This document shows, piece by piece, positions 18,941 through 28,062 of a stretch of DNA of 59,266 nt. Below the pieces are notes generated by a model. It ran no database searches. It saw only the letters and a program-made list of their open reading frames with translations, and was not told where the DNA came from. A program made the position numbers and the translations under genes. Numbering within the stretch: the stretch's first letter is position 1; every line of letters starts with the position of its first letter. The DNA is from Dialister micraerophilus DSM 19965 (GTDB lineage Bacteria; Bacillota; Negativicutes; Veillonellales; Dialisteraceae): positions 945,471 through 1,004,736 of the forward strand of contig NZ_GL878519.1 in assembly GCF_000194985.1 (NCBI RefSeq), given 5' to 3'.

Positions 18941-20398
18941 ATGAAGGTAAAAGTAGAAGCACTGGATCAGCACAAAGTGAGTCTTCATATCGAAGTTGAG
19001 GCTGAAGCAGTAGCAAAGGGTTTTAAACAGGCTGTGTCACGTATTTCCAATCGTGTCAACGTACCGGGATTCCGTAAGGGAAAAGCACCGCGCAAGACTT
19101 TGGAAATGCGTTTCGGAAAAGCAATTGTTGCTGCCGAAGCACAGGATATCGTAATTAACAAAGCTATGAATGAAGCACTTGCTGAAAATAAATTGGTTCC
19201 GGTAACACAGCCGGATATCAAAGCTGATGTTTTCTCAGAAAAAGAAGGTGCTACTTTTACAGCTACATTCGTTAAGCAGCCCGATGTAAAACTCGGTGAA
19301 TATAAAGGCTTGGAAGTTGAAAAGCATGACGTAAAGATTACGGATGAACAAGTAGAAGAACAACTCAAGATGGCTGCACAACAGAGTGCACGTCTCAAAG
19401 TGGTTCCGGAAGGCTCTGCAGTAGAAAAGGGCGACTACGTATTCATCGACTTCAAAGGAACGGTTGACGGAAAACCGTTTGAAGGCGGAGAAGGAAAAGG
19501 CTACCCGCTCGAAATCGGCTCCAACAGCTTCATTCCGGGATTTGAAGATCAGCTCAAAGGACACAAAGCGGGAGATGACGTTACCGTAAAAGTAAAATTC
19601 CCGAAACCTTATTTCAAGGCTGAACTTGAAAACAAAGATGCGGAATTTGCAGTACACATCAATGACGTAAAACGTAAAGAAGTACCGGAATTGAATGACG
19701 AATTTGCAAAGAGCGTCGGCAAATTCGAAACAATTAAAGACTTAAGAGATAGCTTGAAACAGCAGATGCAGCTTCAGGCAGTTCAGCAAGCTGAAGACAT
19801 GTACCGTCAGGCATTGGTGGAAAAAGCGGTTGCAAATTCAGAAGTGGACATTCCGAAAGAAATGATCGATCAGAGAATTGACGAAATCATTTCCGAAATG
19901 AAACTCAATATGCAGGCAAGAAATCTCGACTTCGATACATACTTGAAAAATGTAAACAAGACTGAAGAAGAATTCCGTAAGCAATATGAAGAAAATGCGG
20001 CAAAAGAAGTTCGTCAGAGTTTGATACTCGGTGCAATAGCGGACAAAGAAAAATTGACTGTAACAGACAACGACTTGTCAATGGAAGTATACTTCATGGC
20101 ACAGCAATTCAATGCTGAACCGAAAGATGTAGTAAACATTATCAAGGAAGAAAACCGTGTAGGTATGCTCGTAGATAATGTACGCAGAAAGAAAGCTGCA
20201 GCATTCATTTTCGGCGAAGCAAAGAAAGATGAAGTAAAAGAAGTAAAAGAAGAAAAGAAAGAAAAAGCCGAAAGCGATCTTGCATCAAAAACCGTTAAAG
20301 AATTGAAAGCATATGCTGAAGAAAAAGGCATCGCTTTGGATTCAAGAGCAAAGAAAGCTGAAATTATTGCAGCAATCGAAGCGGCAGAAGCAAAATAA
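18941..20398 (+). CDS. tig: trigger factor with C-terminal SAP/HeH-like extension
   Basis: Ribosome-bound chaperone and peptidyl-prolyl isomerase that meets nascent chains at L23. The 485 residues contain the N-terminal ribosome-binding domain with the signature GFRKGKAPR (about residues 44-52), a central FKBP-type domain ([20 protein letters not shown]) and the C-terminal chaperone arms. About 50 residues beyond the usual end there is a charged Lys/Glu linker and then a compact helical segment ([20 protein letters not shown] and following) resembling SAP/HeH or Rho-N folds. Family members are usually near 430 residues. Ribosome binding site AAGGAGG. Heads the clpP-clpX-lon region. Confidence 0.95.
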   Translation: MKVKVEALDQHKVSLHIEVEAEAVAKGFKQAVSRISNRVNVPGFRKGKAPRKTLEMRFGKAIVAAEAQDIVINKAMNEALAENKLVPVTQPDIKADVFSEKEGATFTATFVKQPDVKLGEYKGLEVEKHDVKITDEQVEEQLKMAAQQSARLKVVPEGSAVEKGDYVFIDFKGTVDGKPFEGGEGKGYPLEIGSNSFIPGFEDQLKGHKAGDDVTVKVKFPKPYFKAELENKDAEFAVHINDVKRKEVPELNDEFAKSVGKFETIKDLRDSLKQQMQLQAVQQAEDMYRQALVEKAVANSEVDIPKEMIDQRIDEIISEMKLNMQARNLDFDTYLKNVNKTEEEFRKQYEENAAKEVRQSLILGAIADKEKLTVTDNDLSMEVYFMAQQFNAEPKDVVNIIKEENRVGMLVDNVRRKKAAAFIFGEAKKDEVKEVKEEKKEKAESDLASKTVKELKAYAEEKGIALDSRAKKAEIIAAIEAAEAK

Positions 20399-20414
20399 AA
20401 AATAAATACAAGAA

Positions 20415-20448
20415 AGGAGACGCAGATTATACTGTCGTCTCTTTTTTT
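20415..20448 (+). terminator. intrinsic terminator after tig
   Basis: Stem GAGACG/CGTCTC (20417-20422 with 20436-20441) extended by an inner CAG/CTG, followed by seven T. It separates tig from clpP. Confidence 0.8.
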
Positions 20449-20472
20449 CAAAAAATGAAAGAAGGGATAATA

Positions 20473-21072
20473 ATGGCATACGTTCCGATAGTAGTAGAAC
20501 AAACCTCTCACGGAGAGCGTTCATATGATATCTATTCACGTCTGTTGAAAGACAGAATTATATTTCTTGACGGACAAATAGAAGACCATATGGCAAATGT
20601 AATTATCGCGCAACTTCTGTTTTTGGAAGCAGAAGATCCGGACAAAGACATTCACTTATACATAAACAGTCCCGGAGGAGTGGTAACCGCAGGAATGGCG
20701 ATATATGACACAATGCAGTATATAAGACCCGACGTATCTACCATTTGCATTGGTTCATGCGCAAGCATGGCGGCGGTACTTTTGACATCCGGAGCAAAAG
20801 GCAAAAGATTTGCACTTCCCCACTCAAATGTTATGATTCACCAACCTTTGGGAGGAGTACAAGGACAAGCAACGGAAATAGAAATACATGCACGTGAAAT
20901 TTTAAGATTACGTGACGAATTGAACGGAATTTTGGCAAAACATACCGGACAACCCCTTGACGTGATAAAAAAAGACACCGAAAGAGACAATTTCATGACA
21001 GCGGAAAACGCCTTGAAATACGGACTTATCGACAAAATTCTCACAAGAAACGAATTAACTGCAAAAGACTGA
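20473..21072 (+). CDS. clpP: ATP-dependent Clp protease proteolytic subunit
   Basis: Serine peptidase that forms the double-ring barrel fed by ClpX. From the ATG at 20473 (AGAAGGG ribosome binding site) the product has 199 residues and the catalytic triad Ser98 (in GSCASMAA), His123 (in MIHQPLGG) and Asp172 (in DTERDNF). An upstream in-frame ATG at 20455 would put the ribosome binding site inside the gene and is rejected. clpX follows after 10 bases, so the protease and its unfoldase are co-transcribed. Confidence 0.97.
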   Translation: MAYVPIVVEQTSHGERSYDIYSRLLKDRIIFLDGQIEDHMANVIIAQLLFLEAEDPDKDIHLYINSPGGVVTAGMAIYDTMQYIRPDVSTICIGSCASMAAVLLTSGAKGKRFALPHSNVMIHQPLGGVQGQATEIEIHAREILRLRDELNGILAKHTGQPLDVIKKDTERDNFMTAENALKYGLIDKILTRNELTAKD

Positions 21073-21082
21073 AGGAGGTATT

Positions 21083-22318
21083 TTGGATAATAAACGTAGA
21101 AAATCGCCGGAATGCAATTTTTGCGGAAGAACTGCAGACAAAGTCAGAAAACTTATTGCAGGACCGGACGTTTACATATGCAATGAATGTATAGATGTCT
21201 GTGCAAATATATTGAAAGAACAATATAAAGTAAACGAATCCGAATTTGAAGAAGAATTCAAGCTTCCGACACCGGTAGAAATAAAAGAATACATGGATCA
21301 ATACGTTATAGATCAAGAAGAAGCCAAAATTGCACTTGCAGTAGCGGTATACAACCACTATAAACGTATAAAATACGAAAAGGACGGCGGAAACGACGAT
21401 GTCGAACTGCAAAAGTCCAATATAATAATGCTCGGTCCGACCGGCAGCGGAAAAACACTTCTTGCACAAACACTTGCAAGATTTTTGGATGTACCTTTTG
21501 CAATATCCGATGCTACAACACTTACCGAAGCGGGCTATGTAGGTGAAGACGTAGAAAATATACTGCTCAGACTTATACAAGCGGCAGACTACGACCTTGA
21601 AAAAGCGGAAAGAGGAATAGTTTACATAGACGAAATAGACAAAATAGCAAGAAAATCGGAAAATCCGTCAATAACACGAGACGTATCGGGAGAAGGCGTA
21701 CAACAAGCGCTCCTTAAAATACTGGAAGGAACGGTTGCAAACGTACCGCCTCAAGGAGGAAGAAAACATCCGAATCAGGAAATGATACAACTCGACACCT
21801 CGAAAATACTCTTCATATGCGGAGGAGCATTTGCAGGAATGGACAAAGTAGTAGCAAAACGACTGACAAAAAGTGCAGTCGGATTCGGTGCCGATATAAA
21901 GAAAAAAGAAGAAAAAGACGTAGCAAAAATATTAAACATGGTAGAGCCTGAAGACCTTTTGAAATTCGGACTCATACCGGAATTTATAGGCAGACTTCCG
22001 ATACTTGTAGCACTCAGTCCTTTGAGCGAAGACGCACTGGTGCGAATTTTGACACAACCGAAAAACGCATTGATAAAGCAATACAAAAAGTTGCTTAAAA
22101 TGGACAACGTCGAACTTGAATTTGAAGAAAAAGCAATACGTGCGATAGCAAAAAAAGCAATCGAAAGAAATACAGGTGCAAGAGGACTTCGTGCCATTAT
22201 AGAAAAAATAATGCAAAAAGTAATGTACGACATACCGGAAATGAAAGACGTGGAAAAATGTATAATAACCGAAGACGTAGTTGTACACAACAAGCAACCG
22301 GAACTGAAAAGAAAATAG
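21083..22318 (+). CDS. clpX: ATP-dependent Clp protease ATP-binding subunit ClpX
   Basis: AAA+ unfoldase that recognises substrates such as ssrA-tagged proteins and feeds them to ClpP. The 411 residues contain an N-terminal zinc-binding domain with Cys11, Cys14, Cys33 and Cys36, the Walker A motif GPTGSGKT, Walker [10 protein letters not shown], the pore loop GYVGED and the IGF-type ClpP-contact loop region (AVGFGADI). Start is TTG after AAGGAGG. Operon partner of clpP; closed by a terminator. Confidence 0.97.
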   Translation: MDNKRRKSPECNFCGRTADKVRKLIAGPDVYICNECIDVCANILKEQYKVNESEFEEEFKLPTPVEIKEYMDQYVIDQEEAKIALAVAVYNHYKRIKYEKDGGNDDVELQKSNIIMLGPTGSGKTLLAQTLARFLDVPFAISDATTLTEAGYVGEDVENILLRLIQAADYDLEKAERGIVYIDEIDKIARKSENPSITRDVSGEGVQQALLKILEGTVANVPPQGGRKHPNQEMIQLDTSKILFICGGAFAGMDKVVAKRLTKSAVGFGADIKKKEEKDVAKILNMVEPEDLLKFGLIPEFIGRLPILVALSPLSEDALVRILTQPKNALIKQYKKLLKMDNVELEFEEKAIRAIAKKAIERNTGARGLRAIIEKIMQKVMYDIPEMKDVEKCIITEDVVVHNKQPELKRK

Positions 22319-22324
22319 TAAATG

Positions 22325-22356
22325 AAACGGGATATTTGAAATTATCCCGTTTTTTT
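22325..22356 (+). terminator. intrinsic terminator after clpX
   Basis: Ten-pair stem (22325-22334 with 22343-22352), eight-base loop, run of T through 22356. Confidence 0.9.
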
Positions 22357-22391
22357 GCACGAAAATATAATAAATCGAAAAAACAAAATTC

Positions 22392-22420
22392 GTTGACAAT
22401 AAATAACATGAATGATAGAC
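22392..22420 (+). promoter_or_regulatory. candidate promoter of the DAACS symporter gene
   Basis: Perfect -35 box TTGACA (22392-22397) and TAGACT (22415-22420) with a 17-base spacer. It would give a leader of about 165 bases that ends in the hairpin at 22546-22570. Confidence 0.5.
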
Positions 22421-22545
22421 TGAAAATAATATTCACCCGAAAAAAAGTGCACAAAACCGAGAATTTCCGGTATCGATAAAAAATAAAAACAACATCGGTA
22501 TTATATGTGGAAGTCGGAATATTCAAACAATCGGAGTGTATCTCT

Positions 22546-22570
22546 TTCCATTGGAAATGGAACGTTTTTT
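22546..22570 (+). promoter_or_regulatory. terminator-like hairpin in the leader of the DAACS gene (possible attenuator)
   Basis: Stem TTCCATT/AATGGAA (22546-22552 with 22556-22562), three-base loop, then CG and six T. It lies 25 bases before the symporter start codon and downstream of the promoter candidate. The 5' half could instead pair with TGGAA at 22508-22512, giving two exclusive folds, which is what an attenuator would need. No known riboswitch class was recognised. Confidence 0.4.
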
Positions 22571-22594
22571 ACTGTTTGTGCATAGGAGGCAAAA

Positions 22595-23893
22595 ATGGAA
22601 AAAGAAAATAAAAACATCTCGATTGAAAAACAAGCGGAAGAACTGATACTCAAAAGTCGACACAATCACCAAAGCAAGCAAGTCATTTTGTGGATTGCCG
22701 CGTTGATTGTCGGAGGAATTCTGGGTGGACTTGGAAATACGATGCTCAACCAGATGTTTGCATTTGTTGCCACCGTATTTACACGACTGTTTCAATTCAT
22801 AGCAATACCGACCATTTCACTCACCGTAATAACAACACTTGCATCAATAGGAGTAAAAAAAGACACCGGACGCATATTTGTACACGCACTTACATACACA
22901 CTGCTTACAACAATATGTGCCGCTGCCATAGGACTTGCTCTATACATAGTTGTTGACCCCGGAAACTTACCGGTATCGCTTGTGAATGCAGGTGTCGAAC
23001 AAGTACCTGAAAAACTGACACATATAAGCTATTATGATCACTTCCTTTCAGTAATACCGAATAATATATTGCAACCGTACTTGGAAGGAAATGCTCTCTC
23101 TGTGATGATTATATCCGCTGCAGTAGGGCTGTCACTTGCATTTATGCCCAAAACTGAAAATCACGCAGTCTTGCTCAAAGGAATAAACGGATTGCAAGAA
23201 ATACTGTTTGTATTGATAAAAGCGATAATTTGGGCATTGCCTCTCGGAATTTTGGCATTCTCTGCACAACTTTCCGCACAAATTGCAACCGGAATTATTG
23301 TAGGAGCATTGGGAAAATACACACTCGTTATAATTGTCGGAAACTTAATACAATTTTTTATAGTACTTCCCTTATATCTCCTTGCAAGAGGACTCAATCC
23401 CGTAAAAGTATTTAAGAAAATGCTTCCGGCGATAACACTTGCGTTCTTCTCGAAAAGCTCTGCCGGAACACTTCCGGTCACGCTGGCATCGGCAGAAGAA
23501 AATTTGAAAGTAAATCCGAAAATATCACGTTTCGTACTTCCGATATGTACAACCATAAATATGAACGGATGTGCGGCATTCATCTTGGTTACATCACTTT
23601 TCCTCATGCAAAACGGAGGATTCGAACTGACACTTCCGATGATGATAGTATGGCTCTTCGTATCCGTAATATCAGCGGTAGGAAATGCAGGAGTACCGAT
23701 GGGATGCTATTTTCTTACACTTTCACTCATGTCATCGGTAGGAGCACCCATAGGAATTATGGGAATAATACTTCCTATATACACAATCATAGACATGGTG
23801 GAAACTGCGGAAAATGTATGGTCGGATGCGGTAGTATGTGCAATGACCGATCATGACTTGAAGGGTACCTTGTCAGATAGTAAGAATGCTTAA
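22595..23893 (+). CDS. dicarboxylate/amino acid:cation symporter (DAACS family)
   Basis: Sodium- or proton-coupled uptake carrier of the glutamate/aspartate/serine/C4-dicarboxylate family in the cytoplasmic membrane. The 432 residues show a 45-residue hydrophilic N-terminus, about eight membrane helices, the serine-rich re-entrant loop (FFSKSSAGTLPVTLASAEEN) and the NMNGCAAFILVTSLF segment in the cation-binding region; the usual NMDGT is NMNGC here. A C-terminal GNAGVPMGCY re-entrant loop and a DMVETAENVWSDA motif follow. Substrate not determinable. It sits between clpX and lon, where such a gene is not expected. Confidence 0.87.
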   Translation: MEKENKNISIEKQAEELILKSRHNHQSKQVILWIAALIVGGILGGLGNTMLNQMFAFVATVFTRLFQFIAIPTISLTVITTLASIGVKKDTGRIFVHALTYTLLTTICAAAIGLALYIVVDPGNLPVSLVNAGVEQVPEKLTHISYYDHFLSVIPNNILQPYLEGNALSVMIISAAVGLSLAFMPKTENHAVLLKGINGLQEILFVLIKAIIWALPLGILAFSAQLSAQIATGIIVGALGKYTLVIIVGNLIQFFIVLPLYLLARGLNPVKVFKKMLPAITLAFFSKSSAGTLPVTLASAEENLKVNPKISRFVLPICTTINMNGCAAFILVTSLFLMQNGGFELTLPMMIVWLFVSVISAVGNAGVPMGCYFLTLSLMSSVGAPIGIMGIILPIYTIIDMVETAENVWSDAVVCAMTDHDLKGTLSDSKNA

Positions 23894-23930
23894 TAAATTG
23901 AATATTGAAAATATTTGCGATATAAAAGAA

Positions 23931-23966
23931 AAACGAAATCGTTTAAAATGACGATTTCGTTTTTTT
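23931..23966 (+). terminator. intrinsic terminator after the DAACS gene
   Basis: Perfect 12-pair stem (23931-23942 with 23951-23962), eight-base loop and a T run. Confidence 0.92.
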
Positions 23967-23989
23967 ATGTAAAAGAGGCTAAAATATAT

Positions 23990-24022
23990 TTGTAAAAATC
24001 GGGGGGGGGGGTGTGATAGAAT
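23990..24022 (+). promoter_or_regulatory. promoter-like region with an 11-G homopolymer in the spacer
   Basis: TTGTAA (23990-23995) and an extended -10-like TGATAGAAT (TAGAAT at 24017-24022) flank eleven consecutive G (24001-24011). The present spacer is 21 bases; losing about four G would give the optimum of 17. Homopolymeric tracts placed like this switch promoter strength by slipped-strand mispairing in other diderm bacteria. The link to this gene is inference, but the tract is read directly from the sequence. Confidence 0.55.
24001..24011. repeat. poly-G tract, 11 bases
   Basis: Eleven G in a row in a strongly AT-rich intergenic stretch; the only homopolymer of G or C of this length noticed in the window. 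It lies 61 bases upstream of the autotransporter-type gene and 35 bases after the preceding terminator. It is outside any reading frame that continues into the gene, because a TGA stop lies directly before the first ATG. Confidence 0.95.
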
Positions 24023-24071
24023 TAAATTCTCGATGAAAATATGTATTAAATAAATGAACGGATGAATGATT

Positions 24072-25421
24072 ATGAAAAACATTTCAAAGAATATAATCGG
24101 AATATGTATATTTACTTTGCTTATGTGCATGAAAAATCCCATATATGCTGAACCTCAGGATGAATTTCGTTTTGTCCGAAATGACGGAAAAGTAATTTAT
24201 TTCTCAAATGAGGAAACTAAAGTTTGGGAAGGTGAATTTGAAGGGAAACCTAGTTGGATAAGATATCAAGTTGTAAAACATGGAGCCACATACGAAGTTA
24301 ATATGCGAACCAATATCGCAAATAATAATTCGATTTTCAAGAAGAATATCTCTTTTCCACGAAGGTTGACGACTTGGATCGGTTCTATCAGATATAAAAT
24401 AGAAAAAGATGGACAGACACATTATTTTTTGAAGGATGGTAGAATGGTTTTATACCATAATGCCGTTGCCATTGAACCGGCTGAAATGGATAATCAAGTA
24501 AATATCATGAAATCGAGCATATTAAGTGCAGATGACAGGCGTAATCGGTGGGAGCTGGGCGACCGTTACCAAGTGTGGACTAATTATCAGTCCAACCGTT
24601 TGTCTTCCCGCATATTGAAAGGCAATAAAAATTTCAAAAAAGAATCTCATGTAAATATGCTTCATATAGGTATCGATCGGGTGAATCCCGATACACTGAC
24701 GGGTATATATTTGATTAAAGGAACGGAAAAAGCCAAATATTTCAGAAGAACCGTATTTGATGCTTATAACAAATTTAATTCTTCTGAGAAAGGGCACTAT
24801 GTATCAGATGGTGATTATAAGGTGTCCGGTTGGGGAGTTCATCATACTCGCTACTTGAAAAACGGAGTATATGCAGACATTGCTTTTCAACGTTTAGAAT
24901 CTAAGGGAAATATGGAAACCGTTGATAACGGAATGTTTGCCAATGAGAAGGCAAGTCGCAGTATAAACGGAACGGGAATATCTTTTGAAGTAGGGAAGGA
25001 AATTCCATGGAAAAATGATTGGCATATAGAACCGCAACTTCAATATACGATGTTCAAAATGCATGGAGACAGTTATAAGGACAGCTTAGATGATGTGTAT
25101 CCGGATTTAAATCCGTTACCGAAACTCGATTTCACTCTTCATGAGCTTAGAGCGGGTATCAAGGCGACACATAAAAATGTATATGCGAAAGCGAATGTAT
25201 ATTTAAACAATTATGATAACTCATACGCAAGGAAAGTAATGGAAAGATACACTTCTAGAAAAATGAAAAAAGAACGAGGAATAGACGTTGTCGGAGAGAT
25301 TGAATTGGGATTGGAAAAAGAAATAAAGAAAGATGTGACGATTCATTCGGCAGTTACATATCGAACCGGAAAAAATGAAAATAATATGAAAGTAAAACTT
25401 GGCGTAAGTGCCAAATTTTAG
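24072..25421 (+). CDS. autotransporter-type outer membrane beta-barrel protein with short passenger
   Basis: Predicted outer membrane protein, 449 residues. A signal peptide (MKNISKNIIGICIFTLLM, cleavage near IYA-EPQ) is followed by about 125 residues of exported N-terminal domain without a recognised fold. About 290 residues from near residue 158 have the alternating aromatic/polar pattern and conserved landmarks of autotransporter barrels (WGVHHTRYLKNGVYADIAFQ; WHIEPQLQYTMFKMHG), ending in a C-terminal Phe as outer membrane barrels do. Start chosen at 24072; an ATG at 24066 is also possible but closer to the weak GGATGA site. It has its own terminator and a poly-G-containing upstream region. 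Function unknown; adhesion or surface variation is inference. Confidence 0.8.
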   Translation: MKNISKNIIGICIFTLLMCMKNPIYAEPQDEFRFVRNDGKVIYFSNEETKVWEGEFEGKPSWIRYQVVKHGATYEVNMRTNIANNNSIFKKNISFPRRLTTWIGSIRYKIEKDGQTHYFLKDGRMVLYHNAVAIEPAEMDNQVNIMKSSILSADDRRNRWELGDRYQVWTNYQSNRLSSRILKGNKNFKKESHVNMLHIGIDRVNPDTLTGIYLIKGTEKAKYFRRTVFDAYNKFNSSEKGHYVSDGDYKVSGWGVHHTRYLKNGVYADIAFQRLESKGNMETVDNGMFANEKASRSINGTGISFEVGKEIPWKNDWHIEPQLQYTMFKMHGDSYKDSLDDVYPDLNPLPKLDFTLHELRAGIKATHKNVYAKANVYLNNYDNSYARKVMERYTSRKMKKERGIDVVGEIELGLEKEIKKDVTIHSAVTYRTGKNENNMKVKLGVSAKF

Positions 25422-25427
25422 TAAGAA

Positions 25428-25452
25428 GCGTCAACAATGTTGACGTTTTTTA
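25428..25452 (+). terminator. intrinsic terminator after the beta-barrel gene
   Basis: Seven-pair stem CGTCAAC/GTTGACG (25429-25435 with 25439-25445), AAT loop, T run. Confidence 0.85.
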
Positions 25453-25718
25453 TTGGGAAAATTTGCTTTATATAAATATATGTAATTTTCATCATAAAAA
25501 GTAAACGGGAAGAACAAAAGGTATTGCGTAAGTGAAATGCGATTATGCAGATAAAATATCAAAAGTTACAATATATGTATTTGAACAAAGTATAAAAGGA
25601 ATGAGATACTAAAATGAATTGATTATATAGAAATGAATTTGTATTCTATACTTTTATTATCGTGATTATGATAAAATAAAGGTTGAAACTTTTATAAAAA
25701 CCGGTATGGAGGAAATAT

Positions 25719-28052
25719 ATGGACGAAATTATAGAAAATACAAGTTATGTGACACTGCCGATGGTGGCGTTGCGTGACATGATTGTATATCCCGGTATAG
25801 TAACAAACCTAGATATAGGACGAATAGATTCGATAGCATCAGTGCGCCAAGCATCAAAAGGAAACAGAATGTTTGTAGGCGTAATGCAAAAAGACGGAAA
25901 AATAGAAGCACCCGAAGAAGGAGATTTGTACAGATACGGTACACTCATAAAAATAAGACAAATGCTTCAACTTCCCGGAGGACTTATCCGTATTTTAGTG
26001 GAAGGTGTCTCTCGAGTGACGGTAAAAAGCATAAAAAGAACACAAGACTATGTAACCGCCGAATTTGAAAAAGTGAAAGAGATATATCCCGAAGACAATA
26101 TAAGAGCCGAAGCATACAGAAGAGTATTGCTTACATCGTTCTTTGAATGGATGCAACAAGGTAAAATCTCACTTTCCGAAGAACAAACCGCACAACTGCG
26201 TTCAATGTCCGAAGTGGGTAGTACCGTAGATTTTATAGCACAACAACTCATTATTCCGATGAACAGAAAGCAAGATTTGCTTGAAACTTTGGATGTAATG
26301 GAAAGATTGAAAGCTGTACAAAAATACATTGACGATGAAATACAAATCGGAAGAATGGAAGCCGAAATAAACGGAGAAGTACGTACACGTATGGAAAAAG
26401 AACAGCGTGACTATTTCTTGCGTCAAAAAATAAAGAGCATTCACGACAAATTGGGAGATCGTATTTCACAAGAACAAGAAGCCGAAGAATACAGAAAGAA
26501 ACTTGCAAAAAGCGGTATACCCGAAGAGTCGAAGGCAAAAATCGAAAAAGAAATATCTCATCTTGAAACGATGCCTCCGATGATGGCGGAAACTGCAATT
26601 GTAAGAAACTATCTTGAATGGATAATGGGACTTCCTTGGAAAAAAGAAAGCAAGGACAAACTCGATCTTCATCATGCGAAAAAAATGCTCGACAAAGAGC
26701 ATTTCGGACTTGAAAAAATAAAAGAACATATACTCGAATACTTGGCGGTAAGAATTTTGGCACCGAATGCAAAAGCACCTATTATTTGTTTTGTAGGACC
26801 GCCCGGAGTAGGTAAAACGAGCCTTGCACAATCAATTGCAGATGCAATGGGACGTAAGTTTGCACGTATTTCATTGGGCGGACTTCATGACGAAGCCGAA
26901 ATACGAGGACACAGACGTACATACATAGGCGCAATGCCGGGAAGATTTATTGAAGCTATAAATCAAGCTAAAACGAAAAATCCTTTGATACTTTTGGATG
27001 AAATAGATAAAGTGGGATCCGACTTCAGAGGGGATCCGGCATCGGCACTTTTGGAAGCGCTCGATCCTGAACAAAACAAAGCATTCCACGATAACTATAT
27101 AGATATACCTTTCGACTTTTCAAAAGTATTCTTCATAGCTACTGCAAATACATTGTCTACGATACCGGCGGCATTACTCGACAGAATGGAAGTAATAAGT
27201 CTTTCCGGATATACCGAAGACGAAAAACTTGAAATAGCGAAAAGATACCTTGTACCGCGTCAAAAAGAAATGAGCGGGCTTAAAAATGAAGATGTGAGAT
27301 TTACACCCGCACTCATAAGAAAAATAATCAGAAGTTACACAAGAGAAGCGGGAGTACGTGAACTCGAACGTACAATAGGTACGCTTTGTCGTAAAGTTGC
27401 AAAGAAAATAGTATTGAAAGATGAAGAACTTCCGAATCTTACATCGAAAACGATTATAAAATACCTCGGAGCCGAAAAATTCATGCCTATGTCGGAAGAA
27501 CACGAATCCATAGTAGGAAGAGTAAACGGACTTGCATGGACAGCGGTAGGCGGAGAGGTATTGGACACCGAAGCCGTGACAATAAAAGGAAAAGGCAGAT
27601 TGATACTCACTGGACAACTCGGTGACGTTATGAAAGAATCTGCGGAAACGGCATACACATATATAAGAAGCAGAGCTAAAAAACTCGGACTCAAAGAAAA
27701 CTTCTATGAAAGTTTGGACACGCACATACACCTTCCGGAAGGTGCGGTACCGAAAGACGGTCCGTCTGCCGGAATAACTATGGCAACTGCAATGGCATCC
27801 ATATATACGGGAAGAAAAGTCAGAGGCGATACAGCAATGACAGGTGAAATCACACTCACCGGAGAAGTGCTTCCAATCGGCGGACTTAAAGAAAAATTGC
27901 TCGCTGCAAAACAATTCGGAATAAAACAAGTTCTCATACCGATAAAAAATAAACGTGACTTGGTAGATATGCCTAAAAATATACAAGAAGGTATAGATAT
28001 AATATTTGTTAAGAATGTAGAAGAAGTTTTAGCACACGCATTAATGAAATAA
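25719..28052 (+). CDS. lon: ATP-dependent protease Lon (LonA type)
   Basis: Cytoplasmic AAA+ serine protease degrading damaged and regulatory proteins. The 777 residues contain the N-terminal substrate-binding domain, the AAA+ module with Walker A GPPGVGKTS (about residues 360-368) and Walker B PLILLDEIDK, and the C-terminal peptidase domain with the catalytic Ser in PKDGPSAG (about residue 683) and a Lys about 43 residues later. Preceded by GGAGG. Its usual neighbours clpX (upstream) and engB (downstream, 10 bases) are present, but two unrelated genes separate it from clpX. Confidence 0.97.
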   Translation: MDEIIENTSYVTLPMVALRDMIVYPGIVTNLDIGRIDSIASVRQASKGNRMFVGVMQKDGKIEAPEEGDLYRYGTLIKIRQMLQLPGGLIRILVEGVSRVTVKSIKRTQDYVTAEFEKVKEIYPEDNIRAEAYRRVLLTSFFEWMQQGKISLSEEQTAQLRSMSEVGSTVDFIAQQLIIPMNRKQDLLETLDVMERLKAVQKYIDDEIQIGRMEAEINGEVRTRMEKEQRDYFLRQKIKSIHDKLGDRISQEQEAEEYRKKLAKSGIPEESKAKIEKEISHLETMPPMMAETAIVRNYLEWIMGLPWKKESKDKLDLHHAKKMLDKEHFGLEKIKEHILEYLAVRILAPNAKAPIICFVGPPGVGKTSLAQSIADAMGRKFARISLGGLHDEAEIRGHRRTYIGAMPGRFIEAINQAKTKNPLILLDEIDKVGSDFRGDPASALLEALDPEQNKAFHDNYIDIPFDFSKVFFIATANTLSTIPAALLDRMEVISLSGYTEDEKLEIAKRYLVPRQKEMSGLKNEDVRFTPALIRKIIRSYTREAGVRELERTIGTLCRKVAKKIVLKDEELPNLTSKTIIKYLGAEKFMPMSEEHESIVGRVNGLAWTAVGGEVLDTEAVTIKGKGRLILTGQLGDVMKESAETAYTYIRSRAKKLGLKENFYESLDTHIHLPEGAVPKDGPSAGITMATAMASIYTGRKVRGDTAMTGEITLTGEVLPIGGLKEKLLAAKQFGIKQVLIPIKNKRDLVDMPKNIQEGIDIIFVKNVEEVLAHALMK

Positions 28053-28062
28053 GGGGTAAATA

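Noticed and set aside
24001-24011. Poly-G tract as a sequencing or assembly artefact
   Set aside because: Its exact length may be uncertain, but its presence between promoter-like elements of a surface protein gene makes a pure artefact unlikely. It is kept as a finding, with read-level checking advised.
25451-25718. Search for a CIRCE, CtsR or clear promoter element upstream of lon
   Set aside because: No match to CIRCE or CtsR operators. Several AT-rich -10-like strings exist, but no pair with proper spacing convinced me; only a TATAGAA/TTCTATA repeat is visible.
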